Below are positions 1-9,728 of a DNA stretch of 64,000 nucleotides, one piece after another. Source of the DNA: Thermomonospora catenispora (GTDB lineage: Bacteria > Actinomycetota > Actinomycetes > Streptosporangiales > Streptosporangiaceae); contig NZ_RRYT01000002.1 of the NCBI RefSeq assembly GCF_006363815.1, positions 186,001 to 250,000 of the forward strand. Reading direction: 5' to 3'. The first letter of the stretch is position 1; the number at the start of each line of letters is the position of its first letter. Position numbers and translations under genes: made by a program. The notes under the pieces are model-generated. The model had not been told where the DNA came from. It was given only the letters and a program-made list of their open reading frames with translations, and ran no database searches.

Positions 1-2
1 TC

Positions 3-320
3 GCCCCGGTGGCCTGGACCCGGATGACCGAGGACCTGCTGCCCGCCGACTTCGCCGAGGTGCTCAGCGTGGACAAGGTGACCCCGCTGGTGGCCTACCT
101 GGTGCACGAGAGCAACGAGGCCAGCGGCGAGGTCTACACCGTCGGCGGCGGCCGGATCGCGAAGGTCTTCGTGGCCGAGGGGCCGGGCTGGATGAGCAAG
201 GACGGCTTCACCGTCGAGGACGTGGCCGCCAACTGGGAGCAGATCAACGCACAGGACCCCTACACCCTCCCGCGCAACGTGGGCGACCAGATGGCTCCGC
301 TGATCGCGGGTCTGCAGTAG
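3..320 (+). CDS. SDR-family dehydrogenase, C-terminal part (5' end outside the window)
   Basis: The open frame enters from the left edge and stops at 320, leaving the last 105 codons. The remnant reads through a typical SDR end: PLVAYLVHES, then GEVYTVGGG, then a tail with DVAANWEQIN. This tail resembles the multifunctional HSD17B4/Hsd4-type dehydrogenases that act on hydroxyacyl-CoA or steroid side-chain intermediates, rather than FabG. The Rossmann fold and the Tyr-Lys catalytic pair lie outside the window. The enoyl-CoA hydratase gene starts 9 bases downstream, so the two probably form a beta-oxidation operon. The exact substrate cannot be told from this fragment. Confidence 0.75.
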   Translation, partial: APVAWTRMTEDLLPADFAEVLSVDKVTPLVAYLVHESNEASGEVYTVGGGRIAKVFVAEGPGWMSKDGFTVEDVAANWEQINAQDPYTLPRNVGDQMAPLIAGLQ

Positions 321-329
321 GCGGACGCC

Positions 330-1148
330 ATGGCGAGCGACACCGACGAGCGGGTGCTGCTCGACCGGCGAGAGGGGATCTTGGTCATCACCCTGAACCG
401 GCCGGAGCGGCTGAACGCGGTCACCGCCGACGTCAGCGAGCTGATGCTGGACGTCCTCAACGGGCTGATGCGCGACTCGCGGACCCACGTGGTGGTGCTG
501 ACCGGCGCCGGTCGCGGATTCTGCTCGGGGATGGACATCTCCGGCGACGACGCGATCGCCGCCGGCGCGTCGTCGGAGGGCCGCCCGCAGGCCCTCTACC
601 GGGGCATCGCCCTGAGCGGCGAGGTCACCGCCCGGCTGCGCGAGATCCCGCAGCCGGTGATCGGAGCGCTGCACGGGCCGGTCGCCGGGATGGGGGCGTC
701 CTGGGCGCTGGCCTGCGACCTGCGGGTGGCCGACCCGACCACCACGCTGGTGCTGCCGTTCACCAATCTGGGCCTGTCCGGCGGGGACTGCGGGCTGTCG
801 TGGCTGCTGCCCCGCCTGGTGGGCCCGACGAAGGCGGCCGACCTGCTGTACCGCTCCCAGCGGCTGTCCTTTGAGCAGATCCGCGAGCTGGGGCTGGTCA
901 CCGAGGAGGCCGACCGGGGCGGGGACCTGGACCGCGCCCTGGAGCTGGCCGACGAGCTGCTGCAACGGTCCCCGTACGGTCTGCGGCGCACCAAGGAGCT
1001 GCTCAACGCCTCGCTGGACGCCCCCGGCCTCCGGCAGCAGCTCCTCGCCGAGACCGGTGTCCAGACGCTGGCGTTCTTCACTCAGGACCTGGCCGAGGGG
1101 ATGACCGCCGCGCTGGAACGACGCCCTCCGCGGTTCGCCAATCGGTAG
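330..1148 (+). CDS. Enoyl-CoA hydratase/isomerase (crotonase) family protein
   Basis: This 272-residue protein has the normal crotonase length. Family landmarks are LNRPERLNAV near the N-terminus, GRGFCSGMD (first oxyanion-hole loop), and GPVAGMGASWALACD with FTNLGLSGGDCG for the second half of the active site. It likely hydrates 2-enoyl-CoA esters in fatty-acid or steroid side-chain beta-oxidation, in line with the dehydrogenase gene just upstream. The usual second catalytic Glu region reads SGGDCGLS, so the exact chemistry (hydratase, isomerase or hydrolase) is open. A GC hairpin follows at 1153. Confidence 0.85.
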   Translation: MASDTDERVLLDRREGILVITLNRPERLNAVTADVSELMLDVLNGLMRDSRTHVVVLTGAGRGFCSGMDISGDDAIAAGASSEGRPQALYRGIALSGEVTARLREIPQPVIGALHGPVAGMGASWALACDLRVADPTTTLVLPFTNLGLSGGDCGLSWLLPRLVGPTKAADLLYRSQRLSFEQIRELGLVTEEADRGGDLDRALELADELLQRSPYGLRRTKELLNASLDAPGLRQQLLAETGVQTLAFFTQDLAEGMTAALERRPPRFANR

Positions 1149-1152
1149 ACGT

Positions 1153-1171
1153 CCGCGGGGCGGCCCCGCGG
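1153..1171 (+). terminator. GC hairpin after the enoyl-CoA hydratase gene
   Basis: An 8-bp perfect stem, CCGCGGGG / CCCCGCGG, with a 3-base loop starts 4 bases after the stop codon and runs into CCCCCTTTCC. There is no real U tract, as is usual in actinomycetes. It probably ends the upstream operon. Confidence 0.5.
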
Positions 1172-1476
1172 CCCCCTTTCCGGCCCGTTCCCGGCACGCT
1201 CGTGCCGGTCCGCCCGCGCCGCCCGGCGGACCGGCACGGCGGCGGGACCGGCCCGCCCGCGCGTCGTGCTCGTGACCCGCCGAGGCCGGCCCGTCGGCAC
1301 GGGCCGGCGTGAACGGACGTGAAGGAGTGCGGGCGGGGGTCTGCGCCCTTCTTTGTTCTCTCAGTGGAGAAAGTTCCGACGATCTGAAGGAAAGGTCTTC
1401 TCAAACCGGGCGAAAGTAGGTACGTTCGCGCCAACAGCCCCCACGGCCGGGCCCCGGCGGCCCAGGAGGGAACGGC
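1172..1476 (+). promoter_or_regulatory. Upstream region of the ROK regulator; possible operator at 1351-1377
   Basis: No gene is visible here. The AT-richer part around 1350-1425 is the likely promoter. It holds an imperfect inverted repeat (CTTTGTTCTC about 6 bases before GAGAAAG, 1351-1372), the kind of site a ROK protein could bind for autoregulation. A strong Shine-Dalgarno AGGAGG lies at 1464-1469. The operator idea rests on symmetry and position only. Confidence 0.3.
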
Positions 1477-2667
1477 GTGATGCGGACGACGGCGCGGCCC
1501 GAGAACCGGCATCAGGCGCGACTGCTGCGGCTGCTCCGCGACGAAGGTCCCCGCTCCCGCGCCGAACTGGGGGACATCGTCCGGCTCTCCCGGTCCAAGC
1601 TGGCCATGGAGCTCAACCGGCTGATCGAGCTGCGACTGGTGGAGCCCGCCGGGCTGGCCGCCTCTCGGGGCGGACGCCGCTCCTCGGTGGTGCGGCTGTC
1701 CCCGCGGCTGCGGTTCGTGGGGTTCGACATCGGCGCCACCTCCATCGACGTCGCGGTCACCAACGGCGAACTGGAGATCCTCGGGCACCTCTCCGAGCCC
1801 TGCGACGTGCGGCTCGGCGCCACCGCCGTGCTGGAGCGGGCGCTGGAGCTGCTCGGCAAGCTCCGGCAGGAGGGGCTGCTGCCGGAGGTGCACGGAGCGG
1901 GGATCGGGGTGCCCGGACCGGTCAGCTTCCGCGACGGCATGCCGGTGGCGCCGCCGATCATGCCCGGCTGGGACCGGTTCCCCGTGCGCGACGTCATCGC
2001 CCAGGAACTGGGCTGCCCGGTGCTGGTGGACAACGACGTCAACATCATGGCGCTGGGCGAGCTGCACGGCGGCGTGGCCCGCTCGGTGCGCGACTTCCTG
2101 CTGGTCAAGATCGGCACCGGCATCGGCTGCGGCATCGTCGTGGACGGCGCCATCTACCGCGGCGTGTCGGGCAGCGCCGGCGACATCGGGCACATCCGGG
2201 TCGACGACGACGGCCCGTTGTGCGCCTGCGGCAACACCGGCTGCCTGGAGGCGTACTTCGGCGGCGCGGCGCTGGCCCGGGACGCGCTGGCGGCGGCGCG
2301 CGCCGGACGCTCGGCGGCGCTGGCCCGGCGGCTGGCCGAGGCCGGGACCGTCACCGCCGCCGACGTGGCCGCCGCGGCCTCCTCCGGCGACCCGGTGGCG
2401 ATCGGGATGATCCGCGAGGGCGGCCGCCGGGTCGGCCAGGTGCTGGCCGGGCTGGTCAGCTTCTTCAATCCGGGGCTGATCATCATCGCCGGCGGGGTGG
2501 CCAGGCTCGGCCACACGCTGCTGGCGGAGGTGCGCAGCGTCGTCTACCGCCGTTCGCCCCCGCTGGCGACCGGCAACCTGCCCATCGTGCTGTCGGAACT
2601 CGGGGATCACGCCGGGGTCATCGGGGCGACCCGGCTCATCAGCGACCACGTCTTCTCACCCGCCTGA
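1477..2667 (+). CDS. ROK-family transcriptional regulator (NagC/XylR type)
   Basis: This 396-residue protein has an N-terminal winged helix-turn-helix (about residues 10-60, including SRAELGDIVRLSRSKL) followed by a ROK sugar-kinase-like domain. The ATP/sugar fold shows FDIGATSIDVAV, DNDVNIMALGE, GIGCGIVVDG and the ROK zinc motif CACGNTGCLE. The length fits repressors rather than the roughly 300-residue ROK kinases. It starts GTG-ATG behind AGGAGG (1464-1469). It sits directly upstream of, and in the same direction as, the ABC importer and catabolic genes to 9536, so it is the likely local sugar-responsive regulator. Confidence 0.9.
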   Translation: MMRTTARPENRHQARLLRLLRDEGPRSRAELGDIVRLSRSKLAMELNRLIELRLVEPAGLAASRGGRRSSVVRLSPRLRFVGFDIGATSIDVAVTNGELEILGHLSEPCDVRLGATAVLERALELLGKLRQEGLLPEVHGAGIGVPGPVSFRDGMPVAPPIMPGWDRFPVRDVIAQELGCPVLVDNDVNIMALGELHGGVARSVRDFLLVKIGTGIGCGIVVDGAIYRGVSGSAGDIGHIRVDDDGPLCACGNTGCLEAYFGGAALARDALAAARAGRSAALARRLAEAGTVTAADVAAAASSGDPVAIGMIREGGRRVGQVLAGLVSFFNPGLIIIAGGVARLGHTLLAEVRSVVYRRSPPLATGNLPIVLSELGDHAGVIGATRLISDHVFSPA

Positions 2668-2748
2668 CACCCCTCGACCCCCGGGCGGCCCCGCCGTCCG
2701 GGGCCGCTCCTCCGCCCGGTCTCATCCGGGCGGCCCCCAGGAGGACCC

Positions 2749-4266
2749 ATGAGTCCACCCGATCCGCCCCCGCTGCTGCACATGCGCGGGATCGTCAAAC
2801 AGTTCCCGGGCGTGCGCGCCCTGGACGGCGTCGACCTGCAGGTGCGCCGCGGCGAGGTGCACTGCCTGCTCGGCCAGAACGGCGCCGGCAAGTCCACGCT
2901 GATCAAGGTGCTGTCCGGAGCGCACCGGCCGGACGCCGGCGAGATCCTCATCGACGGCCGGCCCGTCCGGCTGCCCACCCCCGACGCGGCGATGAAGGCC
3001 GGGATCGCCACCATCTACCAGGAACTCGACCTGGTGGACGGACTGTCGGTCGCCGAGAACCTGTTCCTCGGACACGAGCGAGCCCGCTGCGGCTTCCTCC
3101 GGCGCGCCGAGACCGACCGGGCGGCCCGCGACCTGCTGACCCGTCTCGGCCATCCGGAGATCTCCCCGACCTGCGAGGCGGGGCGGCTGTCCCCGGCGGA
3201 GCAGCAGGTGGTCAGCATGGCCCGCGCGCTCACCCGCAACGCCCGGGTGCTGGTGATGGACGAGCCGTCCGCCGCGCTCGCCCACGACGAGGTGGACAAC
3301 CTGTTCCGGATCATCCGGGAGATGACCGCCGCGGGGGTCGCGGTCATCTACATCTCGCACCGGCTGGAGGAGATCCGCCGGATCGGCGACCGGGTCACCG
3401 TCCTCAAGGACGGTCGCACGGCGGCGGCCGGGCTGCCCGCCGACGACACCCCCACCGAGCGGCTGATCTCCCTGATGACCGGCAGGGACGTGGAGTACGT
3501 CTTCCCGCCGCGGCCCGCGCGGCCCGCCGACGGCCCCGAGGTGCTGCGGGTGGAGGGCCTGACCCTGCCGGGCCGGTTCGCCGACATCTCCTTCTCCGTC
3601 CGAGCGGGGGAGATCGTCGGGCTGGCCGGGCTGGTCGGCGCGGGCCGCTCGGAGATCCTGGAGACGATCTACGGCCGGCGCCGCCCCTCCTCCGGGCGGG
3701 TGCTGCTGGAGGGGCGCCCGGTCCGGCCCGGCAGCACCGAGACGGCGGTGCGGCTCGGGATGGGACTGGCCCCCGAGGAGCGCAAGAGCCAGGCGCTGCT
3801 GCTGGACCAGTCCGTCACCGCCAACATCACCCTGGCCGCTCTGCCCCGGTACGCCTCGGCGGGCTGGCTGGACCGCCGCCGCGAGCGGGCCGCCGCCCTG
3901 GAGCAGATCGCCGCCCTGGACATCCGCCCCGCCGACCCGCGACGCCCGGTCCGCACCCTCTCCGGCGGCAACCAGCAGAAGGTCGTGCTGGCCCGCTGGC
4001 TGGTCCAGGGCCGCCGGCTGCTGCTGCTGGACGAGCCCACCCGCGGCGTGGACGTGGGCGCCCGGGCCGAGCTGTACGCGCTGATCCGGCGGCTGGCCGA
4101 CGACGGCGTCGCGGTGCTGCTGGTGTCCAGCGAGGTCCCCGAGGTGCTCGGGCTGGCCGACCGGGTGCTGGTGATCCGCGAGGGCCGGCTGGTGCACCAG
4201 GCCCCGGCCGTCGAGCTCGACGAACACCGCGTGCTGAATCTGATCATGGAAGGGAGCGCCGCGTGA
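2749..4266 (+). CDS. Sugar ABC transporter ATP-binding protein (RbsA/XylG type, two ABC domains)
   Basis: The 505 residues carry two fused nucleotide-binding domains, diagnostic of the CUT2 (ribose/xylose/galactose/inositol) importers. Domain 1 has Walker A GQNGAGKST, signature LSPAEQQ and Walker B VLVMDEPSAAL. Domain 2 has the degenerate Walker A GLVGAGRSE normal for this family, signature LSGGNQQK and Walker B LLLDEPTRGVDVG. AGGAGG lies just before the ATG. The stop overlaps the GTG of the permease gene (4263), so the two are translationally coupled. It energises import of the substrate caught by the 5475 protein. Confidence 0.93.
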   Translation: MSPPDPPPLLHMRGIVKQFPGVRALDGVDLQVRRGEVHCLLGQNGAGKSTLIKVLSGAHRPDAGEILIDGRPVRLPTPDAAMKAGIATIYQELDLVDGLSVAENLFLGHERARCGFLRRAETDRAARDLLTRLGHPEISPTCEAGRLSPAEQQVVSMARALTRNARVLVMDEPSAALAHDEVDNLFRIIREMTAAGVAVIYISHRLEEIRRIGDRVTVLKDGRTAAAGLPADDTPTERLISLMTGRDVEYVFPPRPARPADGPEVLRVEGLTLPGRFADISFSVRAGEIVGLAGLVGAGRSEILETIYGRRRPSSGRVLLEGRPVRPGSTETAVRLGMGLAPEERKSQALLLDQSVTANITLAALPRYASAGWLDRRRERAAALEQIAALDIRPADPRRPVRTLSGGNQQKVVLARWLVQGRRLLLLDEPTRGVDVGARAELYALIRRLADDGVAVLLVSSEVPEVLGLADRVLVIREGRLVHQAPAVELDEHRVLNLIMEGSAA

Positions 4267-5345
4267 CCTCCGCAGGATCGGACCGCTCCCGGGAGACCCC
4301 GGTGAAGGACGTGAGCGGGCGACCGGCCGGTGAGGCGGTCACCGCCTCCGCCCGGCCCCGGCCGCCCCGGTTCCTCCGGCCGCCGGTCGTGCCGTCCGGT
4401 GTCGGCGCGGCCGGACGGCACGCCGGGCTGGCGACGGCGTTGCTGCTGCTGGTGCTAGTCGGGCTGATCACCAAGCCGGACCACTTCGCCACCTCGAGCA
4501 ACATCGTCTCGATCCTGTCGCTGGCCGCCACCATCGGGGTGATCACGGTCGGCATGACGTTCGTGATCATCGGCGGCGGGATCGACCTGTCGGTGGGCGC
4601 GGTGATGGCGCTGGCCTCGGTGTGGGCGACCACGGTGGCCACCCAGTCGCACGGGCCGGCGATGATGGCGGTCTGCGCCGTCCTGGTCGGCACCGGGGCG
4701 GGTCTGATCAACGGACTGCTGATCGCCTACGGCCGGATGGTGCCGTTCATCGCCACCCTGGCCATGCTGGTCGCCGCGCGCGGGCTGGCACAGCGCATCT
4801 CCGACCGCCGCACCCAGCTCATCCGCCCGGAGAACAACGCCATCGAGGCGCTGTCCACCACCCGGGTGCTGGGGCTGCCGCTGCTGGTCTACCTGTTCGC
4901 GGCGGTGGTGGTGGTCGGCTGGCTGGTGCTCAACCGCACCACCTTCGGCCGGCGCACCTTCGCGGTCGGCGGCAACCCCGAGGCCGCCCGGCTGGCCGGG
5001 ATCGACGTGCGACGGCACACCCTGCTGCTGTACACGCTGTCGGGGCTGTGCTGCGGGATCGCCGCGATCATCATCATGGCCCGCACCACCACCGGCTCCT
5101 CCACCCACGGCGACCTGTACGAGCTCGACGCCATCGCGGCGGTGATCATCGGCGGCACGCTGCTGTCCGGCGGACGCGGCACGCTGGTCGGCTCCATCCT
5201 GGGACTGCTGATCTTCACCGTGATCACCAACCTGTTCATCCTCAACGGCCTGGACACCAGCGACCAGCTCATCGCCAAGGGAGTGATCATCGTCATCGCC
5301 GTGCTGCTGCAGCGGCGCGGCCTGCGCACCGCCGCGGTCACCTAG
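4263..5345 (+). CDS. Sugar ABC transporter permease (RbsC type)
   Basis: This 360-residue integral membrane protein has a proline/arginine-rich cytoplasmic N-terminus of about 60 residues and then about eight to ten hydrophobic segments. The family landmark GGGIDLSVGA is present, as are GNPEAARLAGID and VIIGGTLLSGGRGT. The GTG start overlaps the ATPase stop by 4 bases. The open frame runs much further upstream, but that part is a shadow of the ATPase and ROK genes. It forms the channel of the CUT2 importer. A hairpin begins at the stop codon, separating it from the binding-protein gene. Confidence 0.92.
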   Translation: MTSAGSDRSRETPVKDVSGRPAGEAVTASARPRPPRFLRPPVVPSGVGAAGRHAGLATALLLLVLVGLITKPDHFATSSNIVSILSLAATIGVITVGMTFVIIGGGIDLSVGAVMALASVWATTVATQSHGPAMMAVCAVLVGTGAGLINGLLIAYGRMVPFIATLAMLVAARGLAQRISDRRTQLIRPENNAIEALSTTRVLGLPLLVYLFAAVVVVGWLVLNRTTFGRRTFAVGGNPEAARLAGIDVRRHTLLLYTLSGLCCGIAAIIIMARTTTGSSTHGDLYELDAIAAVIIGGTLLSGGRGTLVGSILGLLIFTVITNLFILNGLDTSDQLIAKGVIIVIAVLLQRRGLRTAAVT

Positions 5346-5362
5346 CGCCGGCCGCCCGGCGC
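5345..5362 (+). terminator. Intercistronic hairpin between permease and binding-protein genes
   Basis: A 7-bp stem, GCGCCGG / CCGGCGC, with a CCGC loop begins at the permease stop, followed by a run of nine C (5367-5375). Within an importer operon such a hairpin often acts as a partial terminator or mRNA stabiliser that sets the level of binding protein. That role is inferred. Confidence 0.4.
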
Positions 5363-5402
5363 CGGTCCCCCCCCCGAGGGGCGCGTCACGCCGCTCCCGC
5401 CG

Positions 5403-5440
5403 CGTCTTCCGCAACGTCTTCCGCAACGTCTTCCCGAACG
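5403..5440 (+). repeat. Tandem 12-bp repeat upstream of the solute-binding protein gene
   Basis: CGTCTTCCGCAA occurs twice in direct succession (5403-5414, 5415-5426). A third copy with two changes (CGTCTTCCCGAA, 5427-5438) and a decayed fourth start follow. It lies in the 129-base gap before the binding-protein gene. It could be slippage or a set of direct-repeat binding sites. Confidence 0.6.
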
Positions 5441-5474
5441 TCCCCCGACCACCCCCGACGCAGGGAGAACGCCC

Positions 5475-6518
5475 ATGACCGACACCAGCAGACGAGGGTT
5501 CCTGCTCGCCGGATCGCTCGCCGGGGCGGGCCTGGTCGCCGCCGCCTGCACCGGCAACGCCGAGGACGGCGGCACCGGCGGACAGAACGTCTCCACCGGA
5601 GGCGACAACGACAAGCCCGGCAGGCAGGTCACCATCGGCTTCTCGGCCCCCGCCGCGGACCACGGCTGGATCGCCGCCATCGCCAAGAACGCCGAGGCCC
5701 AGGCCAAGCAGTACTCCGATGTGAAGCTGCAGGCCGTGGAACCCACCAACGACATCAACCAGCAGATCTCCGCCGTCGAGTCGCTGATCGCGCAGAAGGT
5801 GGACGTGCTGGTCATCCTGCCCAACGACGGCGAGCAGCTGAACCAGGTGGCGCGCAAGGCGATGGACGCCGGGATCCCGGTGGTCAACCTGGACCGGGTC
5901 TTCCCCGACAAGCTGTCGTACCGGACCTGGATCGGCGGCGACAACTACGGCATGGGCGTGGCCGCCGGGCACTACATCGGCCGCCGGCTCAAGGAGAAGG
6001 GCGTCGACGACCCGGTGATCGTGGAGATCCAGGGCATCGCCACGCTGCCGCTGACCCAGGAGCGCAGCAAGGGGTTCGAGGACGCGCTGCGCACCTACGG
6101 CTTCCGGGTCACCGCCCGGCAGGACGCCAAGTTCACCGTGGAGAGCGGCAACCAGGTGGCCGGCAACCTGCTCCAGGCCCACCGCAAGATCGACGCGCTG
6201 TGGAACCACGACGACGACCAGGGCGTCGGCGTGCTGGCCGCCGTCAAGCAGGCCGGTCGCGACGAGTTCTTCATGGTCGGCGGGGCCGGCTCGGCCAACG
6301 CCATGCGGGAGATCAAGGCGGGCGGCGTGCTGGAGGCCACCGTCACCTACAGCCCCACCATGGCGTCCTCCGCCATCAAGATCGCCCGATTGATCGCACA
6401 AGGGAAGGGGATGGCCGATCTCGTGGAGAAACAGGTACCGCAATCCATCACACTGGCGTCGGAGACCGTCACCCGGCAGAACGTCGACCAGTACCTCCCG
6501 CTGGGGTTCGAGTCTTGA
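5475..6518 (+). CDS. Sugar ABC transporter substrate-binding lipoprotein (Peripla_BP_4 type)
   Basis: This 347-residue exported protein has a twin-arginine signal (TSRRGFLLAGSLAG) ending in the lipobox LVAAAC, so it is probably a Tat-exported lipoprotein anchored outside the membrane. The mature part is a ribose-type binding fold: VTIGFSAPAADHGWIAAI, QISAVESLIAQKVDVLVILP, and GIPVVNLDRVF. AGGGAG precedes the ATG. It supplies substrate to the 2749/4263 transporter. The ligand is unknown; a hexose, pentose or cyclitol is likely. Its stop overlaps the dehydrogenase start. Confidence 0.92.
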   Translation: MTDTSRRGFLLAGSLAGAGLVAAACTGNAEDGGTGGQNVSTGGDNDKPGRQVTIGFSAPAADHGWIAAIAKNAEAQAKQYSDVKLQAVEPTNDINQQISAVESLIAQKVDVLVILPNDGEQLNQVARKAMDAGIPVVNLDRVFPDKLSYRTWIGGDNYGMGVAAGHYIGRRLKEKGVDDPVIVEIQGIATLPLTQERSKGFEDALRTYGFRVTARQDAKFTVESGNQVAGNLLQAHRKIDALWNHDDDQGVGVLAAVKQAGRDEFFMVGGAGSANAMREIKAGGVLEATVTYSPTMASSAIKIARLIAQGKGMADLVEKQVPQSITLASETVTRQNVDQYLPLGFES

Positions 6519-7663
6519 GCGGGCAGGACAGGCCCGTGCTCGGCGTCGGGATGGTCGGGCACGCGTTCATGGGCCGGGTGCACTCCCAGGCGTGGCGCAG
6601 CGTGCGCGCCTTCTTCGACGTGCCCTGCACGCCGGTCATGGCGGCGGTGGCGGGCCGGTCCCCGGAGCGGGTCCGCGCGGCCGCCGAACGGCTCGGCTGG
6701 GCGTCGGCGGAGACCGACTGGCGGGCGCTGCTGCGGCGCGACGACATCGACCTGATCGACATCTGCACCCCCGGCGACACCCATGCCGAGATTGCCATCG
6801 CCGCCCTCGAGGCCGGCAAGCACGTCCTGTGCGAGAAACCGCTGGCCAACACGGTCGCCGAGGCCGAGGCGATGGCGGCGGCGGCCGAGCGGGCGGCGGC
6901 CCGCGGCGTGCGGGCCATGGTGGCGTTCAACTACCGGCGGGTCCCGGCGGTCGCGCTGGCCCGCCGACTGGTCGCCGAGGGACGGCTGGGCGCGATCCGC
7001 CACATCCGCGCCCAGTACCTGCAGGACTGGCTGGTCGACCCCGAGCACCCCCTCACCTGGCGGCTGCGACGGGACAAGGCCGGCTCCGGGGCGCTCGGCG
7101 ACATCGGCGCGCACATCATCGACACCGCCCAGTTCATCACCGGTGAGCGGATCACCGGGGTGACGGCGCTGACGGAGACGTTCGTGCGCGAACGCCCCGA
7201 CGGCGACGGCGGGCGCGGACCGGTGACGGTGGACGATGCGGCGTTGTTCCTGGCCCGCACCACCGGCGGGGCGCTCGCCTCGTTCGAGGCGACCCGGTTC
7301 GCCACGGGCCGCAAGAACGCGCTGCGCATCGAGATCAACGGCTCCGAGGGCAGCGTGGCGTTCGACTTCGAGGCCATGAACGAGCTGTGGTTCCACGACG
7401 CCACGCTCGACGACGCCGAGGGCGGCTTCCGCCGGATCCTGGCCACCGAGGCCGACCACCCGTACGCGGGCGCCTGGTGGCCCCCCGGCCACCTGCTCGG
7501 CTACGAGCACACGTTCACCCATGAGATCGCCGACCTGCTGTCGGCCATCGCCGCGGGCGCCGATCCGGAGCCGTCGTTCGCCGACGGCCTCCAGGTCCAG
7601 CGGGTCCTGGCGGCCGTCGAGGCCAGCGCGGCCTCAGGCGGCGGCTGGACCCCCGTCCCATGA
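6515..7663 (+). CDS. Gfo/Idh/MocA-family NAD(P)-dependent oxidoreductase
   Basis: The protein has 382 residues from the TTG at 6515, which overlaps the preceding stop (TTGA); a GTG at 6536 would give 375. The N-terminal Rossmann fold begins VLGVGMVGHAFMGRVHS. The hallmark EKP motif is in VLCEKPLAN, and the substrate-side motif reads GDIGAHIIDTAQF. Such enzymes oxidise a hydroxyl of a sugar, glycoside or cyclitol, giving for example a 3-keto sugar or inosose. The importer upstream and two isomerase-type barrels downstream fit an oxidise-then-isomerise route. Confidence 0.9.
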   Translation: MSGQDRPVLGVGMVGHAFMGRVHSQAWRSVRAFFDVPCTPVMAAVAGRSPERVRAAAERLGWASAETDWRALLRRDDIDLIDICTPGDTHAEIAIAALEAGKHVLCEKPLANTVAEAEAMAAAAERAAARGVRAMVAFNYRRVPAVALARRLVAEGRLGAIRHIRAQYLQDWLVDPEHPLTWRLRRDKAGSGALGDIGAHIIDTAQFITGERITGVTALTETFVRERPDGDGGRGPVTVDDAALFLARTTGGALASFEATRFATGRKNALRIEINGSEGSVAFDFEAMNELWFHDATLDDAEGGFRRILATEADHPYAGAWWPPGHLLGYEHTFTHEIADLLSAIAAGADPEPSFADGLQVQRVLAAVEASAASGGGWTPVP

Positions 7664-7682
7664 GCCGCGACGGAGAGCACCG

Positions 7683-8501
7683 GTGGACGGACACGCGATC
7701 GACCGGCACGGGCCGCCGGGCGGCGCCGAGGCCGCCGCCCGGCACGGCCCCGCCGACCGGATACCGCCTGAGGCCATCGGCATCCAGCTCTACACGGTGC
7801 GCACCGCGCTGGCCGCCGATCCGGAGGGCACGCTCGCGGCGCTGGCCGCCATCGGTTACCGCAGGGTCGAGACGGCCGGGACGCACGGGCGCACCGCCGC
7901 CGACTTCCGCGCCGCCCTCGACCGGCACGGCCTGCGGGCCGCCTCCGGCCATGTGAGAGCGGACGGCGACTGGTCGCGGGCGGTCGAGGAGGCCTGTGCG
8001 CTGGGCCACCGCTTCATGGTGGTGCCGTGGGCCTCCCACGACACCGCCGACGCCTGGAGGCGACTGGCCGATGAGCTGAACACCGCCGGGGAGCTGGCCG
8101 CGGCCTCGGGGCTGCGGCTCGGCTACCACAACCACGCGCACGAGTTCCGGCCGCTGCCGACCGGGGAGACGCCGTGGGACATCCTCCTCGCCCGCACCGA
8201 CCCCCGCCTCGTCCACTTCGAACTGGACCTGTACTGGGCGGTCGCCGGCGGGCGCGACCCGGCGGCGCTCATCCGCGCCCATCCCGGCCGGATCCCGCAG
8301 TACCACGTCAAGGACCGGGCCGCCGACGGGTCGTTCGCCGACCCCGGCGCCGGGACCATCGACTTCCCGCGGATCTTCGCGCACTCCCCGGCTGCGGGGG
8401 CCGTGGAGTACATCGTCGAGCACGACCGGCCGGACGCGCCGCTCCGGGCCGCCCGGGCCGGGTACGCGTACCTGCGCGCCCTGCGCATTCCCCGCCGCTG
8501 A
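7683..8501 (+). CDS. Sugar phosphate isomerase/epimerase family TIM barrel
   Basis: The protein has 272 residues from the GTG at 7683, which has GGAGAG 6-11 bases upstream; longer readings of the frame overlap the dehydrogenase. It has the AP-endonuclease-2-like barrel pattern: IGIQLYTVR at strand 1, GYRRVETAGT, LGYHNHAHEF (metal-ligand region), VHFELDLYWAVAGG, QYHVKDRA and EYIVEHD. These His, Glu and Asp residues are the usual divalent-metal ligands. It probably acts on the keto product of the 6515 enzyme, as isomerase, epimerase or keto-glycoside lyase. Confidence 0.85.
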   Translation: MDGHAIDRHGPPGGAEAAARHGPADRIPPEAIGIQLYTVRTALAADPEGTLAALAAIGYRRVETAGTHGRTAADFRAALDRHGLRAASGHVRADGDWSRAVEEACALGHRFMVVPWASHDTADAWRRLADELNTAGELAAASGLRLGYHNHAHEFRPLPTGETPWDILLARTDPRLVHFELDLYWAVAGGRDPAALIRAHPGRIPQYHVKDRAADGSFADPGAGTIDFPRIFAHSPAAGAVEYIVEHDRPDAPLRAARAGYAYLRALRIPRR

Positions 8502-8531
8502 TCCCGTCATCCACGCACGACAAGGAGCGTC

Positions 8532-9536
<1,005 letters not shown>

Positions 9537-9555
9537 TCGGCGGGCGCGGTCCCGC

Positions 9556-9676
9556 GTCGGGACGAGGGCCGGCGCGGGGCCTGCGTCCCGACGGAGGGAG
9601 GCGCCACGGTCGGCCGGCGCCCAGGGCATGGGCTCCGGCCGACCGGCACGCCGGTCGGCACGGACGTCGACCGTGC
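9556..9676. terminator. Cluster of four hairpins between convergent operons
   Basis: Four inverted repeats occur in 121 bases: GTCGGGACG (9556-9564) with 9584-9592; CGGTCGGCCGG (9607-9617) with 9635-9645; GACCGGC around AC at 9641-9656; GCACGG at 9658-9663 with 9671-9676. The second and third overlap and would compete. The cluster lies between the sugar operon and the convergent CbiX-like gene and can end transcription from both sides. Confidence 0.6.
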
Positions 9677-9728
9677 GGCGATCGCGGCGAGGGCGCCCGT
9701 GCGCCGGATGCGAGGCCGCCCGCGGCGG

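Noticed and set aside
1353-5345. A 1330-codon open frame covering the ROK, ATPase and permease genes
   Set aside because: Only the last 360 codons (from GTG 4263) encode a recognisable protein. The rest is Arg/Ala/Gly/Pro-rich out-of-frame reading of the ROK and ATPase genes, common in GC-rich DNA.
5367-5375. Run of nine C as a frameshift or pseudogene signal
   Set aside because: It is outside any coding region, between two intact genes, so it does not disturb a protein.
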